Source: Desulfobacula toluolica Tol2
GTDB lineage: Bacteria; Desulfobacterota; Desulfobacteria; Desulfobacterales; Desulfobacteraceae
Assembly: GCF_000307105.1 (NCBI RefSeq)
Contig: NC_018645.1
Location: 345,001-409,000 of the forward strand
DNA length: 64,000 nt
Direction of reading: 5' to 3'
In this document: positions 16,261-25,161 of the stretch, piece after piece
Layout: each line of letters opens with the position of its first letter
How positions within the stretch are numbered: the first letter of the stretch is position 1
The notes under the pieces: model-generated
Seen by the model: only the letters and a program-made list of their open reading frames with translations
Told to the model about the DNA's origin: nothing
Databases searched by the model: none
Program-made: the position numbers and the translations under genes

Positions 16261-19200
16261 ATGAAAACATTTGAAGAAATTGTACAAGAAATAAATGGAA
16301 AAAAAATACTGGTTGCCAACCGCGGTATTACCGCCAGGCGAATTATGCGTTCAATACGGGAAGTCCTTGGGGCTGTTCCGGTTCTGACGGTAACCGATGT
16401 GGACAAAACCGCTCCTTTTACCTCAGGTGCCCAGGAACTCATCTTACTGGGAAAAAATCCGTCTGCTTACCTGGACATCGACCGTATCCTGGAAATAGCC
16501 AAGTCTCGCGGCATTGCCGCTGTTCATCCGGGATGGGGGTTTGCTTCGGAAGATTCCAGCTTTCCTAAAAAGTGCAAGGAAGCCGGTATCCTTTTTATCG
16601 GCCCTCCCACAGAACCCATGGAGCTTCTGGGAAACAAAGTCCGGGTAAGAGAATTGGCCACAAAAATCGGGGTGCCTGTAGTGCCAGGCTCAACCGGGGC
16701 TGTGGAGCTGGATGAAGCAAAAAAAATCGCCAGAGAAATAGGGCTGCCAGTAATGCTCAAAGCCGAAGGCGGCGGTGGCGGCAGGGGAATTTATGAAGTA
16801 TATGATATGGAACAGCTGGAATCCGCCTTTTCCAAGGCATCCGTGCTGGCCCAGGCCTCTTTTGGCAACCCCAGGATTTATGTGGAAAAATTATTGACTT
16901 CGGTTCGGCACATTGAGATCCAGGTTATTGCCGATCAGCACGGCAACGTATTCGCCTTTGATGAGCGCGATTGCACAGTCCAGAGAAATCACCAGAAACT
17001 GGTGGAAATAACCCCATCACCCTGGCCCCTGATGACCGACGAACTGAGAAAAACCCTGAAAGGTTATGCACGGGATCTGGTACGGGAAGTTGGCTACTAC
17101 TCCCTGGCAACGGTTGAGTTTCTGGTGGATGCTGACGGCACCCCTTTCCTCATCGAGGTCAATACCCGTCTCCAGGTGGAACACGGCATCACCGAGTGCC
17201 GTTACGGCATAGATCTGGTGGAAGAGCAGATCGCAGTGGCATTCGGTTCCCGCCTCCGGTTCAGCGAAGATGTGACCCGACCGGTTTCCAATGCCATCCA
17301 GGTGCGCATCAACTGCGAAGATCCCCAAAACGGATTCGCCCCCAATGCCGGTCACATTGCCCGTTATATCTCTCCTGGAGGCCCGGGAGTCCGTATGGAT
17401 TCGTGTGTTTCCGGCGGGTATGCATTCCCTTCCAACTATGATTCTGCTGCAGCTCTTCTCATTGCTCATGGTGAAAACTGGGAAAAGACCCTGGCAGTAA
17501 TGGAAAGGGCCCTGAAAGAATATATCATCGGCGGGCTCAAGACCACCATACCCTTTCACCAGAAAATCATCGCCCATCCGGTATTCCAGTCCGGGATCTA
17601 CGATACAAGGTTCGTGGAAAAAACGCCTGAACTTATGCTCTACCGGGATTCAGAACCAGAAAGTCTCAGACTCAGCCGACTGGTAGCACAAATTTCAGCC
17701 CGGGGTTACAACCCTCATGTGCAGCTGGGAGAATACCGGAGCCGTGAAGACAAACGTATGGACGTGTTTGATCCGGTCATGCCGGAACTGCCCACTGCTG
17801 CTGCCCCGTCAATCTATCCCAGGTGGGACCGCACAGCTCTCATGGACGCGGTAAGGGACACCCCCCATGTGCATATTGCAGACACAACGCCCCGTGACAT
17901 CACCCAGTCCAACAGCGGCAACAGGTTCCGCCTGGCCGAGGATATTCTGACCGGACCCTATCTGGACCGCTGCGGCTTTTTTTCCATTGAAAACGGAGGT
18001 GGAGCCCATTTCCATGTGGCCATGATGGCTAATATGACCTATCCGTTCAATGAGGCACGGCTCTGGAATACGTTTGCACCAACCACCCCCAAACAGATCC
18101 TGGTGCGGTCAACCAACCTTTTGGGCTACAAGCCCCAGCCCAAAAAGCTGATGCATCTCACAGGAGAGATGATCTGCCAACACTATGATATTGTCCGGTG
18201 TTTCGACTTTTTAAACCATGTGGAAAACATGCGACCCTTTGCCGAAGTTGTGCTGGCATCTCAGGCCAACACATTCCAGCCGGCTATATCGCTCTCCTGG
18301 GCCAAGGGGTTTGATGTAAATCATTACCTTGGTGTGGCAGAACAGATGATCCATCTGGTTGCCGATGTGGCAGGGGTGTCACAAAAAGCCGCCACCCGGA
18401 TGTTTATCCTGGGACTCAAGGACATGGCCGGGGTATGCCCGCCAAGGTTTATCAAACAGCTGGTGGCCGAACTGAGAAGTCATTATCCCGAGCTGATTCT
18501 GCACTACCACCGCCACTGCACTGACGGATTGTTTGTCCCGGCTGTGGGAGCTGCAGCCAAAGCCGGGGCTCATATTGTGGACACCGGCATCGGGGCTGCT
18601 GTCAGATGGTACGGCCAGGGGGAAGTTCTTTCCACCGCCGCCTACATGGAAGAGGAACTGGGGCTGAGTACCCGCATTGATAAAGATAGTATCCGAACCT
18701 GTAATTTTGTTTTCAAACAGATCATGCCCTATTATGACCGGTATACAGCTCCCTATTTCCAGGGCATAGACCACGACGTTGTACAACACGGCATGCCGGG
18801 CGGAGCCACTTCCTCATCTCAGGAAGGAGCCATGAAACAGGGCTATATTCACCTTTTACCCCAGATGCTGCAGTTTTTAACCGGCACCCGTCAGATTGTC
18901 CGGTATCATGACGTAACTCCCGGTTCCCAGATCACATGGAATACCGCATTTCTGGCCGTCACCTCTGCCTGGAAACGTGGAGGGGAAGAAGAGGTGAAAC
19001 ACCTGCTGTGGATACTGGATACAGTGGTCAACACCCAGGAAGACCAATTGCCGGAAAATTTAAAAACCGACCGGCTCGTTCTCTACAAAGACAGCAACGA
19101 TGCTTTCAGGGATCTGCTTTTGGGCAAATTCGGCAAACTGCCTCTGGGTTTTCCGCCGGACTGGGTCTATGCTTCCGCCTTTGGCGAATCCTATAAAGAG

Positions 19201-19944
19201 GCCATTGAAAACCGCACCCAGGCCTCACCCTTGGAGTCTCTTGAACCTGTGGACATTGCTGCGGAACAAAAAAGTCTGGAAGATAATATCAACCGGATTC
19301 CCACGGACGAAGAGGTTGTAATGTATCTCAACCACCCTGGAGACGCCCTCAAGACAATCACCTTTCGCCAGGAATTCGGCAACCCCAACTGGCTTCCCCT
19401 GGATGTCTGGTTTGAAGGACTGGTGCCGGACCGGGAACTTTTTTTCAAGGATACTGACGGAAAACCCCACTCCATGAAAATACTGGGCATCGGAGAAACC
19501 GACAGCCAGGGAATAAGTGAGGTGCGTTATACTCTGAACGGAGAACTTTTGAGCTATACGGTCAAGGTGGCCGAAGCTACTGGAACCGGAGCCGGTGTTA
19601 TGGAGATGGCAGACAAAAAAGATCCCTGTCAGGTAGCCTCGCCCAGCTCAGGTGATCTCTGGATCATGTATGTAAAACCAGGTGATATTGTCAAAAAAGG
19701 CGAAGAGCTGTTCAACATCACCATCATGAAACAGGAAAAATCAGTGCTTTCTCCCATGGACGGCATGGTGGAGCGGGTTCTCAAAATAGCTGATTACAAG
19801 TATGATAAAAAGATGGTTCCGGTCATAGAAGGTGAACTGCTGGTGGTACTGGGTTCCATCCCCAGGCGATGCAGCGCCTGTGAGGCTCCCCTCAAGGATG
19901 AAAACTTCAAATTCTGTCCTGCATGCGGCAAGGCCTGCGCCTGA
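16261..19944 (+). CDS. pyc: Biotin-dependent pyruvate carboxylase with C-terminal zinc ribbon
   Basis: A 1,227-residue fusion of biotin carboxylase (about 10-460; ATP loop KAEGGGGGRGIYEV, then HIEIQVIADQHGNVFAFDERD), carboxyltransferase (about 540-850; TTPRDITQSNSGNRF with the metal-binding Asp, LKDMAG with the expected carbamylated Lys, HYHRHCTDG) and a biotinyl domain. The biotin site reads TIMKQEK (Lys1157) rather than the common AMKM. The last 24 residues add CSAC...CPAC, a zinc ribbon not usual in pyruvate carboxylase. The carboxyltransferase motif also diverges from the usual RDAHQS form. It makes oxaloacetate from pyruvate and bicarbonate; another 2-oxo acid substrate cannot be excluded. 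AAAGGAAAC precedes the ATG; co-transcribed with birA. Confidence 0.88.
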   Translation: MKTFEEIVQEINGKKILVANRGITARRIMRSIREVLGAVPVLTVTDVDKTAPFTSGAQELILLGKNPSAYLDIDRILEIAKSRGIAAVHPGWGFASEDSSFPKKCKEAGILFIGPPTEPMELLGNKVRVRELATKIGVPVVPGSTGAVELDEAKKIAREIGLPVMLKAEGGGGGRGIYEVYDMEQLESAFSKASVLAQASFGNPRIYVEKLLTSVRHIEIQVIADQHGNVFAFDERDCTVQRNHQKLVEITPSPWPLMTDELRKTLKGYARDLVREVGYYSLATVEFLVDADGTPFLIEVNTRLQVEHGITECRYGIDLVEEQIAVAFGSRLRFSEDVTRPVSNAIQVRINCEDPQNGFAPNAGHIARYISPGGPGVRMDSCVSGGYAFPSNYDSAAALLIAHGENWEKTLAVMERALKEYIIGGLKTTIPFHQKIIAHPVFQSGIYDTRFVEKTPELMLYRDSEPESLRLSRLVAQISARGYNPHVQLGEYRSREDKRMDVFDPVMPELPTAAAPSIYPRWDRTALMDAVRDTPHVHIADTTPRDITQSNSGNRFRLAEDILTGPYLDRCGFFSIENGGGAHFHVAMMANMTYPFNEARLWNTFAPTTPKQILVRSTNLLGYKPQPKKLMHLTGEMICQHYDIVRCFDFLNHVENMRPFAEVVLASQANTFQPAISLSWAKGFDVNHYLGVAEQMIHLVADVAGVSQKAATRMFILGLKDMAGVCPPRFIKQLVAELRSHYPELILHYHRHCTDGLFVPAVGAAAKAGAHIVDTGIGAAVRWYGQGEVLSTAAYMEEELGLSTRIDKDSIRTCNFVFKQIMPYYDRYTAPYFQGIDHDVVQHGMPGGATSSSQEGAMKQGYIHLLPQMLQFLTGTRQIVRYHDVTPGSQITWNTAFLAVTSAWKRGGEEEVKHLLWILDTVVNTQEDQLPENLKTDRLVLYKDSNDAFRDLLLGKFGKLPLGFPPDWVYASAFGESYKEAIENRTQASPLESLEPVDIAAEQKSLEDNINRIPTDEEVVMYLNHPGDALKTITFRQEFGNPNWLPLDVWFEGLVPDRELFFKDTDGKPHSMKILGIGETDSQGISEVRYTLNGELLSYTVKVAEATGTGAGVMEMADKKDPCQVASPSSGDLWIMYVKPGDIVKKGEELFNITIMKQEKSVLSPMDGMVERVLKIADYKYDKKMVPVIEGELLVVLGSIPRRCSACEAPLKDENFKFCPACGKACA

Positions 19945-19964
19945 GATTGATCTATGGTAACATA

Positions 19965-19997
19965 TTCCGGGCAGCATTTTTATTTGTCTGCCTGGAA
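19965..19997. terminator. Hairpin between convergent genes, terminator-like
   Basis: TTCCGGGCAG pairs with CTGCCTGGAA (ten base pairs with one G-U) around a 13-base loop. It lies 21 bp after the carboxylase stop and 51 bp before the end of the convergent 489-residue gene. There is no clear U-tract on either side, so terminator function is an inference. Confidence 0.45.
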
Positions 19998-20047
19998 TCA
20001 CCATGGAGCTTCACCTTGTTGTTCCGGCACCGGCCAGAGCAAACAGC

Positions 20048-21517
20048 TCAAATTCCAATAATGCGTTTCATGGGAATTCCATGTCCGGCATCTCCCCTGA
20101 CAAGCGCAAAGGATTTTACACCGGGAGCTTTATTGATATATCCTGGTGACAGACATGTGTTTTTCATCTGAAGTTCCATGAATATTTCCTCCAGGCCGCC
20201 ATATCCCATGCTGGTGCTGATCTCATCCGCAAGCGAGAACACATCTTCAAGCTGATCAATTTTTTCCAGATGATCCACATGAAAGAAAATTTCAGGATAT
20301 GTCCCGTAAATATCCCTGATCCATGGTGTGTTTGAAAATTTTTCAGCATAAATATTCTCAATATTCATATCATCAGCCAGTTTTTCAATAAACTCAATTG
20401 TTTTAAAAAATATCTGATCTTTATGTTTGATCAGATGACTCTTGGCCGACGATGCCTGATGATCACGAAAAGCAAAGGTTGTTTCAACGGCATCAATGGC
20501 CAGGAATGTATAGTCTGATTTTAATGAAGACCCGGTTTGATAAATTCCATAGCTATTGGGTCCTGTGACATAAAGAGGCAGAAGATGAACTTTCATTACA
20601 AATTCACCTTCAAAAAAAACTTTTACGATCTGATAATTTTTGTCTAATATCCATGAAAATACTGTCCAGAAAATATTTTCAATGTTTCTGTCAGACTGGA
20701 AATTACGTTTGTCAGCCGTACAGTCACCAGTTATCTTGCCAAGTTCAAGATACGAATAATCCCGCGTTGCATACTCAAATTCAATTCCTTTGCCTGTAAT
20801 TCCCGCAACACAATGAATTGCTGAAAGCGGATGGCTGGCATTAAATTTCAAAAGATAATGGCTGATTTCATCTGCAAAACAGTTGATTGCCTCACCTTTT
20901 GGCAACGACAGAGTATCATCACTGAATTGTTTGATTTGAGTACTCATTGAATAGCAATTAAGCGTATCAAGAACTTTTTTTGCTGCCTGAAGCTGCTTTC
21001 CGCTTCCGTTCCTGATTTTTTTTGTTAATATTTCAGATGTTTTTTCAAGCAGGAGATGAGGACGAATTGAGTTGAGTACATCTTTTCTGATAAGCCCGCT
21101 GCCGGATAAAACCCTCTTGATATCAAGGCCGGAAAAATAATTGAGACACTCTTGGTCTTCGTTTAAGATTGTTTTTACAATCGCAGGATCATTAATGTTA
21201 AAAAAAGGGATAATATCAACTTTAAATTCAGATTTCAGGTCTCTGTGCCACTCCTGAAAAAATTGATACACTTTTTTTTTCAAATTTTTCTTTTTATCGG
21301 AAAGCAGATCCCGTATGAGACGTCCTGTTTTAAGGTTCAGGGATTTGTTGTCGCTTCTGTTTTTATTGCCGTCTTTTTTGGCGGAAACAAACCCATACTT
21401 ACTGGGTAATTGTCCAAATTTTTTTTTTGCATCTGTAAGAGATATATTAAGCGGGCCTTCATTGCCGCTGAAGCCTGTTATGACAGGGTTGTATTCGGGT
21501 TTTTGATTTTCAGACAT
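20048..21517 (-). CDS. Unrecognised 489-residue soluble protein
   Basis: I do not recognise this family. The frame is long, has AGGAAAA ahead of the ATG and codon use like its neighbours, so it is a real gene. The N-terminal 80 residues are basic (GRLIRDLLSDKKKNLKKKV). The middle has a mixed alpha/beta character with EFEYATRDYSYLELGKITGDCTADK, which might bind a metal or nucleotide. The C-terminus contains MNIENIYAEKFSNTPWIRDI and ends LVRGDAGHGIPMKRIIGI. No signal peptide or membrane segment is seen. It stands alone, divergent from a 73-residue protein and convergent with the carboxylase. Confidence 0.7.
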   Translation of the reverse strand: MSENQKPEYNPVITGFSGNEGPLNISLTDAKKKFGQLPSKYGFVSAKKDGNKNRSDNKSLNLKTGRLIRDLLSDKKKNLKKKVYQFFQEWHRDLKSEFKVDIIPFFNINDPAIVKTILNEDQECLNYFSGLDIKRVLSGSGLIRKDVLNSIRPHLLLEKTSEILTKKIRNGSGKQLQAAKKVLDTLNCYSMSTQIKQFSDDTLSLPKGEAINCFADEISHYLLKFNASHPLSAIHCVAGITGKGIEFEYATRDYSYLELGKITGDCTADKRNFQSDRNIENIFWTVFSWILDKNYQIVKVFFEGEFVMKVHLLPLYVTGPNSYGIYQTGSSLKSDYTFLAIDAVETTFAFRDHQASSAKSHLIKHKDQIFFKTIEFIEKLADDMNIENIYAEKFSNTPWIRDIYGTYPEIFFHVDHLEKIDQLEDVFSLADEISTSMGYGGLEEIFMELQMKNTCLSPGYINKAPGVKSFALVRGDAGHGIPMKRIIGI

Positions 21518-21822
21518 TTGTTTTCCTATCAGTATCTCAATTTCAAGACCAGGTCATTGGCTATTGAACCATTAAACTCATACATTTATTTGTAAACCTT
21601 GTAATATACAATTTACTTGATTTGATCAAAATTATAACATCATTAAGTGTCTTTGTTGTGTTTTTTTTTGAATTCAAAATACTTTTCATGTTCAATTAAT
21701 TTACATTTTGGAAAAATACCTGACACATTTTTGAAGATATTTTTTTCTTGATTTAAATTCGCATAATAAAATGATTTTATACTTCAATGACTTATGTTTT
21801 TTTGTTGTCTTTAAAAGAAAAA

Positions 21823-21838
21823 TGGCATCATAATTGCT
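21823..21838 (+). promoter_or_regulatory. Sigma-54 promoter, near consensus
   Basis: TGGCATCATAATTGCT matches TGGCAC-N5-TTGC with the invariant GG-N10-GC spacing. The expected transcript starts near 21849, about 50 bp before a 73-residue gene with AGAAGGACTATGAA at its start. The rest of the 382-bp divergent gap (21518-21899) is very AT-rich, with no other clear element and no obvious paired enhancer repeats. Confidence 0.7.
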
Positions 21839-21899
21839 TTTAGCCGATCTCAGGATATTTGGATAACTGTACAAAAATATTATTCAGAAGGACTATGAA

Positions 21900-22121
21900 A
21901 TGAATTTTGAGAAATGGCATAAACAAAATAACCCTGGTTATTCCAAACGCGGCCCTCTTTGGCCTGTCGGTGAAGAAGCTTTTTCAGCTGGGTTTAAAGC
22001 AGGGCTTGAGGCAAGGCAAGCGGTCTCCGAATCAATAAATTTAAATTCTTGTCATACAAATGACCAAGATTTTAATAAATCTATTGGCCATAAAAATTGC
22101 GAAAGATGTGAAAAAAATTAA
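21900..22121 (+). CDS. Small 73-residue protein under probable sigma-54 control
   Basis: Hydrophilic protein beginning MNFEKWHKQNNPGYSKRG and containing WPVGEEAFSAGFKAGLEARQ. The last 30 residues hold three cysteines and two histidines (SCHTN...HKNCERCEKN), which could bind a metal. AGAAGGAC lies seven bases before the ATG, and a near-consensus sigma-54 promoter is about 60 bp upstream, which supports the gene being real. Function unknown. An overlapping frame downstream (to 22293) has no separate support. Confidence 0.6.
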   Translation: MNFEKWHKQNNPGYSKRGPLWPVGEEAFSAGFKAGLEARQAVSESINLNSCHTNDQDFNKSIGHKNCERCEKN

Positions 22122-22172
22122 ACCGAGTATCAAACCACACACCAAACAGGAGGATTTAATCGAATTTTTCTG

Positions 22173-22480
22173 TCAACGCCTGTTTAACATAGCATCAATA
22201 GGGTGCAATGCAAAAAAAAGGTATCTCAAATCCGCAAAAAAACAAGTCTTATTACTGAGTGGCTGCAACACTGGGGTGAGGGTCAGGTTTTGATTTTCAA
22301 TTCTGTGTAAATAGGGCCACTTAGTCCCACCAAAGCAAAATTTGCAATTTTGGTACTGAAAATAGCATTCTGGATGACGATGTGACTGCTGCATGACCTG
22401 TAGAAATTCATGGAACAGATCCCTGGAAGCCAACTTAAACTTTGCTGGACTATACTCAAAAAAAACAAAAACGGTTTCAG
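22173..22480 (-). pseudogene. Degenerate open frame beside the tRNA array, origin unknown
   Basis: The 386-bp stretch between the small gene and the tRNAs contains an open minus-strand frame whose translation includes LASRDLFHEFLQVMQQSHR and CKFCFGGTKWPYLHRIE. It has no credible start or ribosome site, and its upstream part runs through the tRNA-Glu and tRNA-Asp genes. It may be the remnant of a mobile-element protein left at the tRNA 3' end, but I cannot name a family. Alternatively it is chance coding. Nothing else was recognised here. Confidence 0.2.
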
Positions 22481-22507
22481 CAACATGAGAACTCTTTATT
22501 GTCCAAA

Positions 22508-22585
22508 TGGCGTCCCCAAGGGGATTCGAACCCCTGTCGCCGGCGTGAAAGGCCGGTGTCCTGGACCGGGCTAGACGATGGGGAC
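22508..22585 (-). tRNA. tRNA-Glu (anticodon UUC)
   Basis: Cloverleaf read on the minus strand: acceptor GTCCCCA/TGGGGAC with discriminator G and encoded CCA, anticodon stem CCGGC/GCCGG around CTTTCAC (TTC anticodon), T-arm GGGGTTCGAATCCCC. Length is 78 bases including CCA. It is last of three tRNAs transcribed in one direction. Confidence 0.95.
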
Positions 22586-22605
22586 AACTACTTGTTTCCA
22601 GATAA

Positions 22606-22683
22606 TGGCGGGAGTGACGAGACTCGAACTCGCGACCTCTTGCGTGACAGGCAAGCGTTCTAACCAAACTGAACTACACCCCC
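22606..22683 (-). tRNA. tRNA-Asp (anticodon GUC)
   Basis: Acceptor GGGGGTG pairs with CACTCCC, with discriminator G and encoded CCA. Anticodon stem CTTGC/GCAAG encloses CTGTCAC (GTC anticodon). The T-arm is CGAGTTCGAGTCTCG. Length is 78 bases including CCA. It lies 20 bp upstream of tRNA-Glu in the same transcript. Confidence 0.95.
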
Positions 22684-22702
22684 GCATCCTGAAACCTTTG
22701 AA

Positions 22703-22778
22703 TGGTGCCCAGGGACAGAATTGAACTGCCGACACGGGGATTTTCAGTCCCCTGCTCTACCGACTGAGCTACCTGGGC
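22703..22778 (-). tRNA. tRNA-Phe (anticodon GAA)
   Basis: Acceptor GCCCAGG/CCTGGGC-type pairing with discriminator A and encoded CCA. Anticodon stem GGGGA/TCCCC encloses CTGAAAA (GAA anticodon). The T-arm contains GTTCAATTC, with A in place of the more common G. Length is 76 bases with CCA. First of the three-tRNA array, downstream of repeat copy 5. Confidence 0.95.
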
Positions 22779-22851
22779 TCACAAAAAGTGAAGCATGATT
22801 TAAAATATTTTTCTATTTCTGTCAATACTTATCCTGAAAAATACTCATAAT

Positions 22852-22935
22852 TTATATGAAAGAACTTTTAACCTGCTGAAATTAAATATTTGTCATTATT
22901 TGTTGTGGCAGAGTGATTTGTCATGGCCGTTATTT
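22852..22935 (-). repeat. Two-hairpin intergenic repeat, copy 5 (decayed)
   Basis: On the minus strand: AATAACGGCCATGACAAATC...TGCCACAACAAATAATGAC...CTTTCATATAAA. Arm I and the left half of arm II are mutated, but both outer ends and the CCACAACAAA core remain. It lies upstream of the tRNA array and downstream of the hydrolase gene, in their transcription direction. Confidence 0.65.
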
Positions 22936-23008
22936 TGAACAATTGGGCCATTAGGGGAAAGGCATGCTTTTGCTTGTCAGGCTCACACCAGCCAATAACC
23001 TGATTTAA

Positions 23009-23740
23009 TTACATGCCCTTTTTTTGGAATACACCATAATTTAAAAAAAAGATCGTCTGCTCTATGGCTGTATTATTTTTCATAATGAACGGATGTGATG
23101 AAGGCAAAACCATAAAGTCCTTCATGCCTTTAAGTTTGGCGTTTTCAATGGAGACCTTACCATCATCCTTTCCTTTGATCATTAAAGAAAAAATCAGATT
23201 AATAGATCTGCTGCCGGTGATGATACCCACTTCAAAGTTTGCCGGTTTCAACTTTAAGGGAAGGCTTTCACTGTTTGTACCCAATTGTTGACCTGCCGGG
23301 CCATTGACAAGTTTGAAAAGCCATGTTTTGCCGAGCCGGTCAACAATTTGACTGCCTTTATTTGGCGGGCTAAGCATTACCACTCTGTCAATATGAGGAA
23401 TCAAAGCATGCTCTGCTAGATATCGAACAACAATGCCACCCATTGAATGGGTTACAAAACAAATCGGCATACCAAGACTTCCAAGACAATCTATGATTTT
23501 CGGTAAAATATGTTCCTGTGCCAGGATTTCAACAGAGTGCTTTGTTGAAGGATAATCAATGTTGCATGTAATGAACCCTTTATTTTGAAGCGCATTTTCC
23601 AGCTTGTTCATGGATGAACTTGATCTTGCCAGCCCATGTAGAAGCACAACTTTTCTGTTTTCTGCCATCGCAGGTTGAATAAAACCCGACCCGGCACACA
23701 CCATAAATCCTATGATCAGGTATTTTGTTTTTATCTGCAT
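23009..23740 (-). CDS. Exported alpha/beta hydrolase (lipase/esterase-like)
   Basis: A 243-residue protein with an N-terminal signal peptide (KYLIIGFMVCAGSGFIQPAMA, cleavage near residue 26). The mature part begins KVVLLHGLARSSSSM, where HG is the oxyanion motif. The nucleophile elbow is THSMGGIVVRYLAEH (Ser near residue 97), and a late SSHPFIM supplies a plausible catalytic His. The closest general type is the triacylglycerol lipase/PGAP1-like esterase group, acting in the periplasm or outside. AAGGAGT precedes the ATG. It is transcribed alone and divergent from dapL. Confidence 0.82.
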   Translation of the reverse strand: MQIKTKYLIIGFMVCAGSGFIQPAMAENRKVVLLHGLARSSSSMNKLENALQNKGFITCNIDYPSTKHSVEILAQEHILPKIIDCLGSLGMPICFVTHSMGGIVVRYLAEHALIPHIDRVVMLSPPNKGSQIVDRLGKTWLFKLVNGPAGQQLGTNSESLPLKLKPANFEVGIITGSRSINLIFSLMIKGKDDGKVSIENAKLKGMKDFMVLPSSHPFIMKNNTAIEQTIFFLNYGVFQKKGM

Positions 23741-23848
23741 ATGTCAGACTCCTTATCATGTGTTACAAAACACAAAAGTTTTCTTTACCACATCAGGGCA
23801 TAGTAATCCAATATGGGCTTGAAAAAACACAACCGCACGCCCCTGTAA

Positions 23849-23877
23849 TTGACATTTTTCTTTTGATTGTTTAATAA
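23849..23877 (+). promoter_or_regulatory. Possible sigma-70 promoter for dapL-moeA
   Basis: TTGACA at 23849-23854, 17-bp spacer, TAATAA at 23872-23877. The -35 is consensus and the -10 is weak. It lies 40 bp before the dapL start in the divergent gap. Confidence 0.4.
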
Positions 23878-23916
23878 CATTGAATGAACATTATATATGG
23901 ATAGAAAGGACGGTTT

Positions 23917-25161
23917 ATGATCAGAGCAAATGATAACTATAATAAATTAAAAGCATCATATCTTTTTTCAGACATTGCAAAGAAAGTGGATGAATACCAG
24001 CAAAAAAACCCCGGGGCACAAATCATCCGGCTGGGGATTGGTGATGTTACCAGGGCTCTTGTCCCGGCCGTGATAAAAGGCTTTCATCAGGGGGTTGATG
24101 AAATGGCCAATGATGCCACTTTCCGGGGGTATGGCCCGGAACAGGGATATGACTTTTTAAGACAGACGATTGCGAAAAATGATTTTCAGGACCGTGGAGC
24201 CGATATATCAGCGGACGAAATTTTTGTCAGTGACGGGGCAAAATGTGATACCGGAAATTTCCAGGAGCTGTTTGCAACCGATATCAAATTAGCCATTCCT
24301 GACCCGGTATACCCGGTATATCTGGATACCAATGTCATGGCCGGTCGAACGGGTGAATTTGAGGATGGCCGGTATAACGGGATTGTTTACATGGATTGTT
24401 TAAAGGAAAACAATTTTCTTCCCAGGCTTCCCGATGAAAGTGTGGATCTGATTTATCTTTGTTTTCCCAACAACCCCACAGGCTCCACAGCGACCAAAGC
24501 AGAACTTAAGGTATGGGTTGACTATGCAAAGGAAAATAAGGCCTTGATTTTATTTGATGCTGCATATGAAGCCTTTATCCGTGAAGAGCCTCTTCCCAGA
24601 AGCATTTATGAAATTGAAGGTGCAAAAGAGGTGGCTGTTGAATTCAGAAGTTTTTCAAAGACAGCAGGATTTACAGGAACCAGATGCGGTTTTACCGTAG
24701 TGCCCAAAGAGTGCATGGTTTTCAATTCAAAGGGTGAAAAAATATTCCTGCATGCCATGTGGAACCGGCGGCATACTACAAAATTCAACGGGGTGTCATA
24801 TCCGGTTCAAAAAGCTGCTCAAGCGGTTTATTCCGAAGAGGGAAAAGTCCAGGTAAAGCAGCAGATCGATGATTATATGAACAATGCCGATATCATCAGA
24901 AAAACCGTCGCATCTCTCGGGTTTGATTATGTCGGAGGGAAAAATTCCCCTTATATCTGGGTTGATGGAAAAGACAGGGATTCCTGGGATTTTTTTGATC
25001 TGCTATTAACCAAAGCCGGAGTTGTGTGTACGCCGGGCGCAGGTTTCGGTAAATGCGGCAGGCAATATATTCGCATCAGTGCTTTTAACAGTCTTGAAAA
25101 TGTAATACTGGCCATGGATAAACTCAAAGAGGCATTAACCGGGAGGTCAAGCGCAAAATGA
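23917..25161 (+). CDS. dapL: LL-diaminopimelate aminotransferase
   Basis: A 414-residue PLP aminotransferase converting tetrahydrodipicolinate directly to LL-diaminopimelate for lysine and peptidoglycan synthesis. Signatures include [54 protein letters not shown], the PLP-lysine region [16 protein letters not shown], and YIRISAFNS near the C-terminus. Residues match the DapL rather than generic aspartate aminotransferase pattern. AAAGGAC lies ahead of the ATG. The end overlaps moeA by four bases, an unusual pairing that suggests co-expression only. Confidence 0.93.
   Translation: MIRANDNYNKLKASYLFSDIAKKVDEYQQKNPGAQIIRLGIGDVTRALVPAVIKGFHQGVDEMANDATFRGYGPEQGYDFLRQTIAKNDFQDRGADISADEIFVSDGAKCDTGNFQELFATDIKLAIPDPVYPVYLDTNVMAGRTGEFEDGRYNGIVYMDCLKENNFLPRLPDESVDLIYLCFPNNPTGSTATKAELKVWVDYAKENKALILFDAAYEAFIREEPLPRSIYEIEGAKEVAVEFRSFSKTAGFTGTRCGFTVVPKECMVFNSKGEKIFLHAMWNRRHTTKFNGVSYPVQKAAQAVYSEEGKVQVKQQIDDYMNNADIIRKTVASLGFDYVGGKNSPYIWVDGKDRDSWDFFDLLLTKAGVVCTPGAGFGKCGRQYIRISAFNSLENVILAMDKLKEALTGRSSAK

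Noticed and set aside
22060-22293. A 77-residue plus-strand frame overlapping the 73-residue gene
   Set aside because: It overlaps the sigma-54-linked gene in another frame, has no ribosome site and shows low-complexity Lys/Ile composition.
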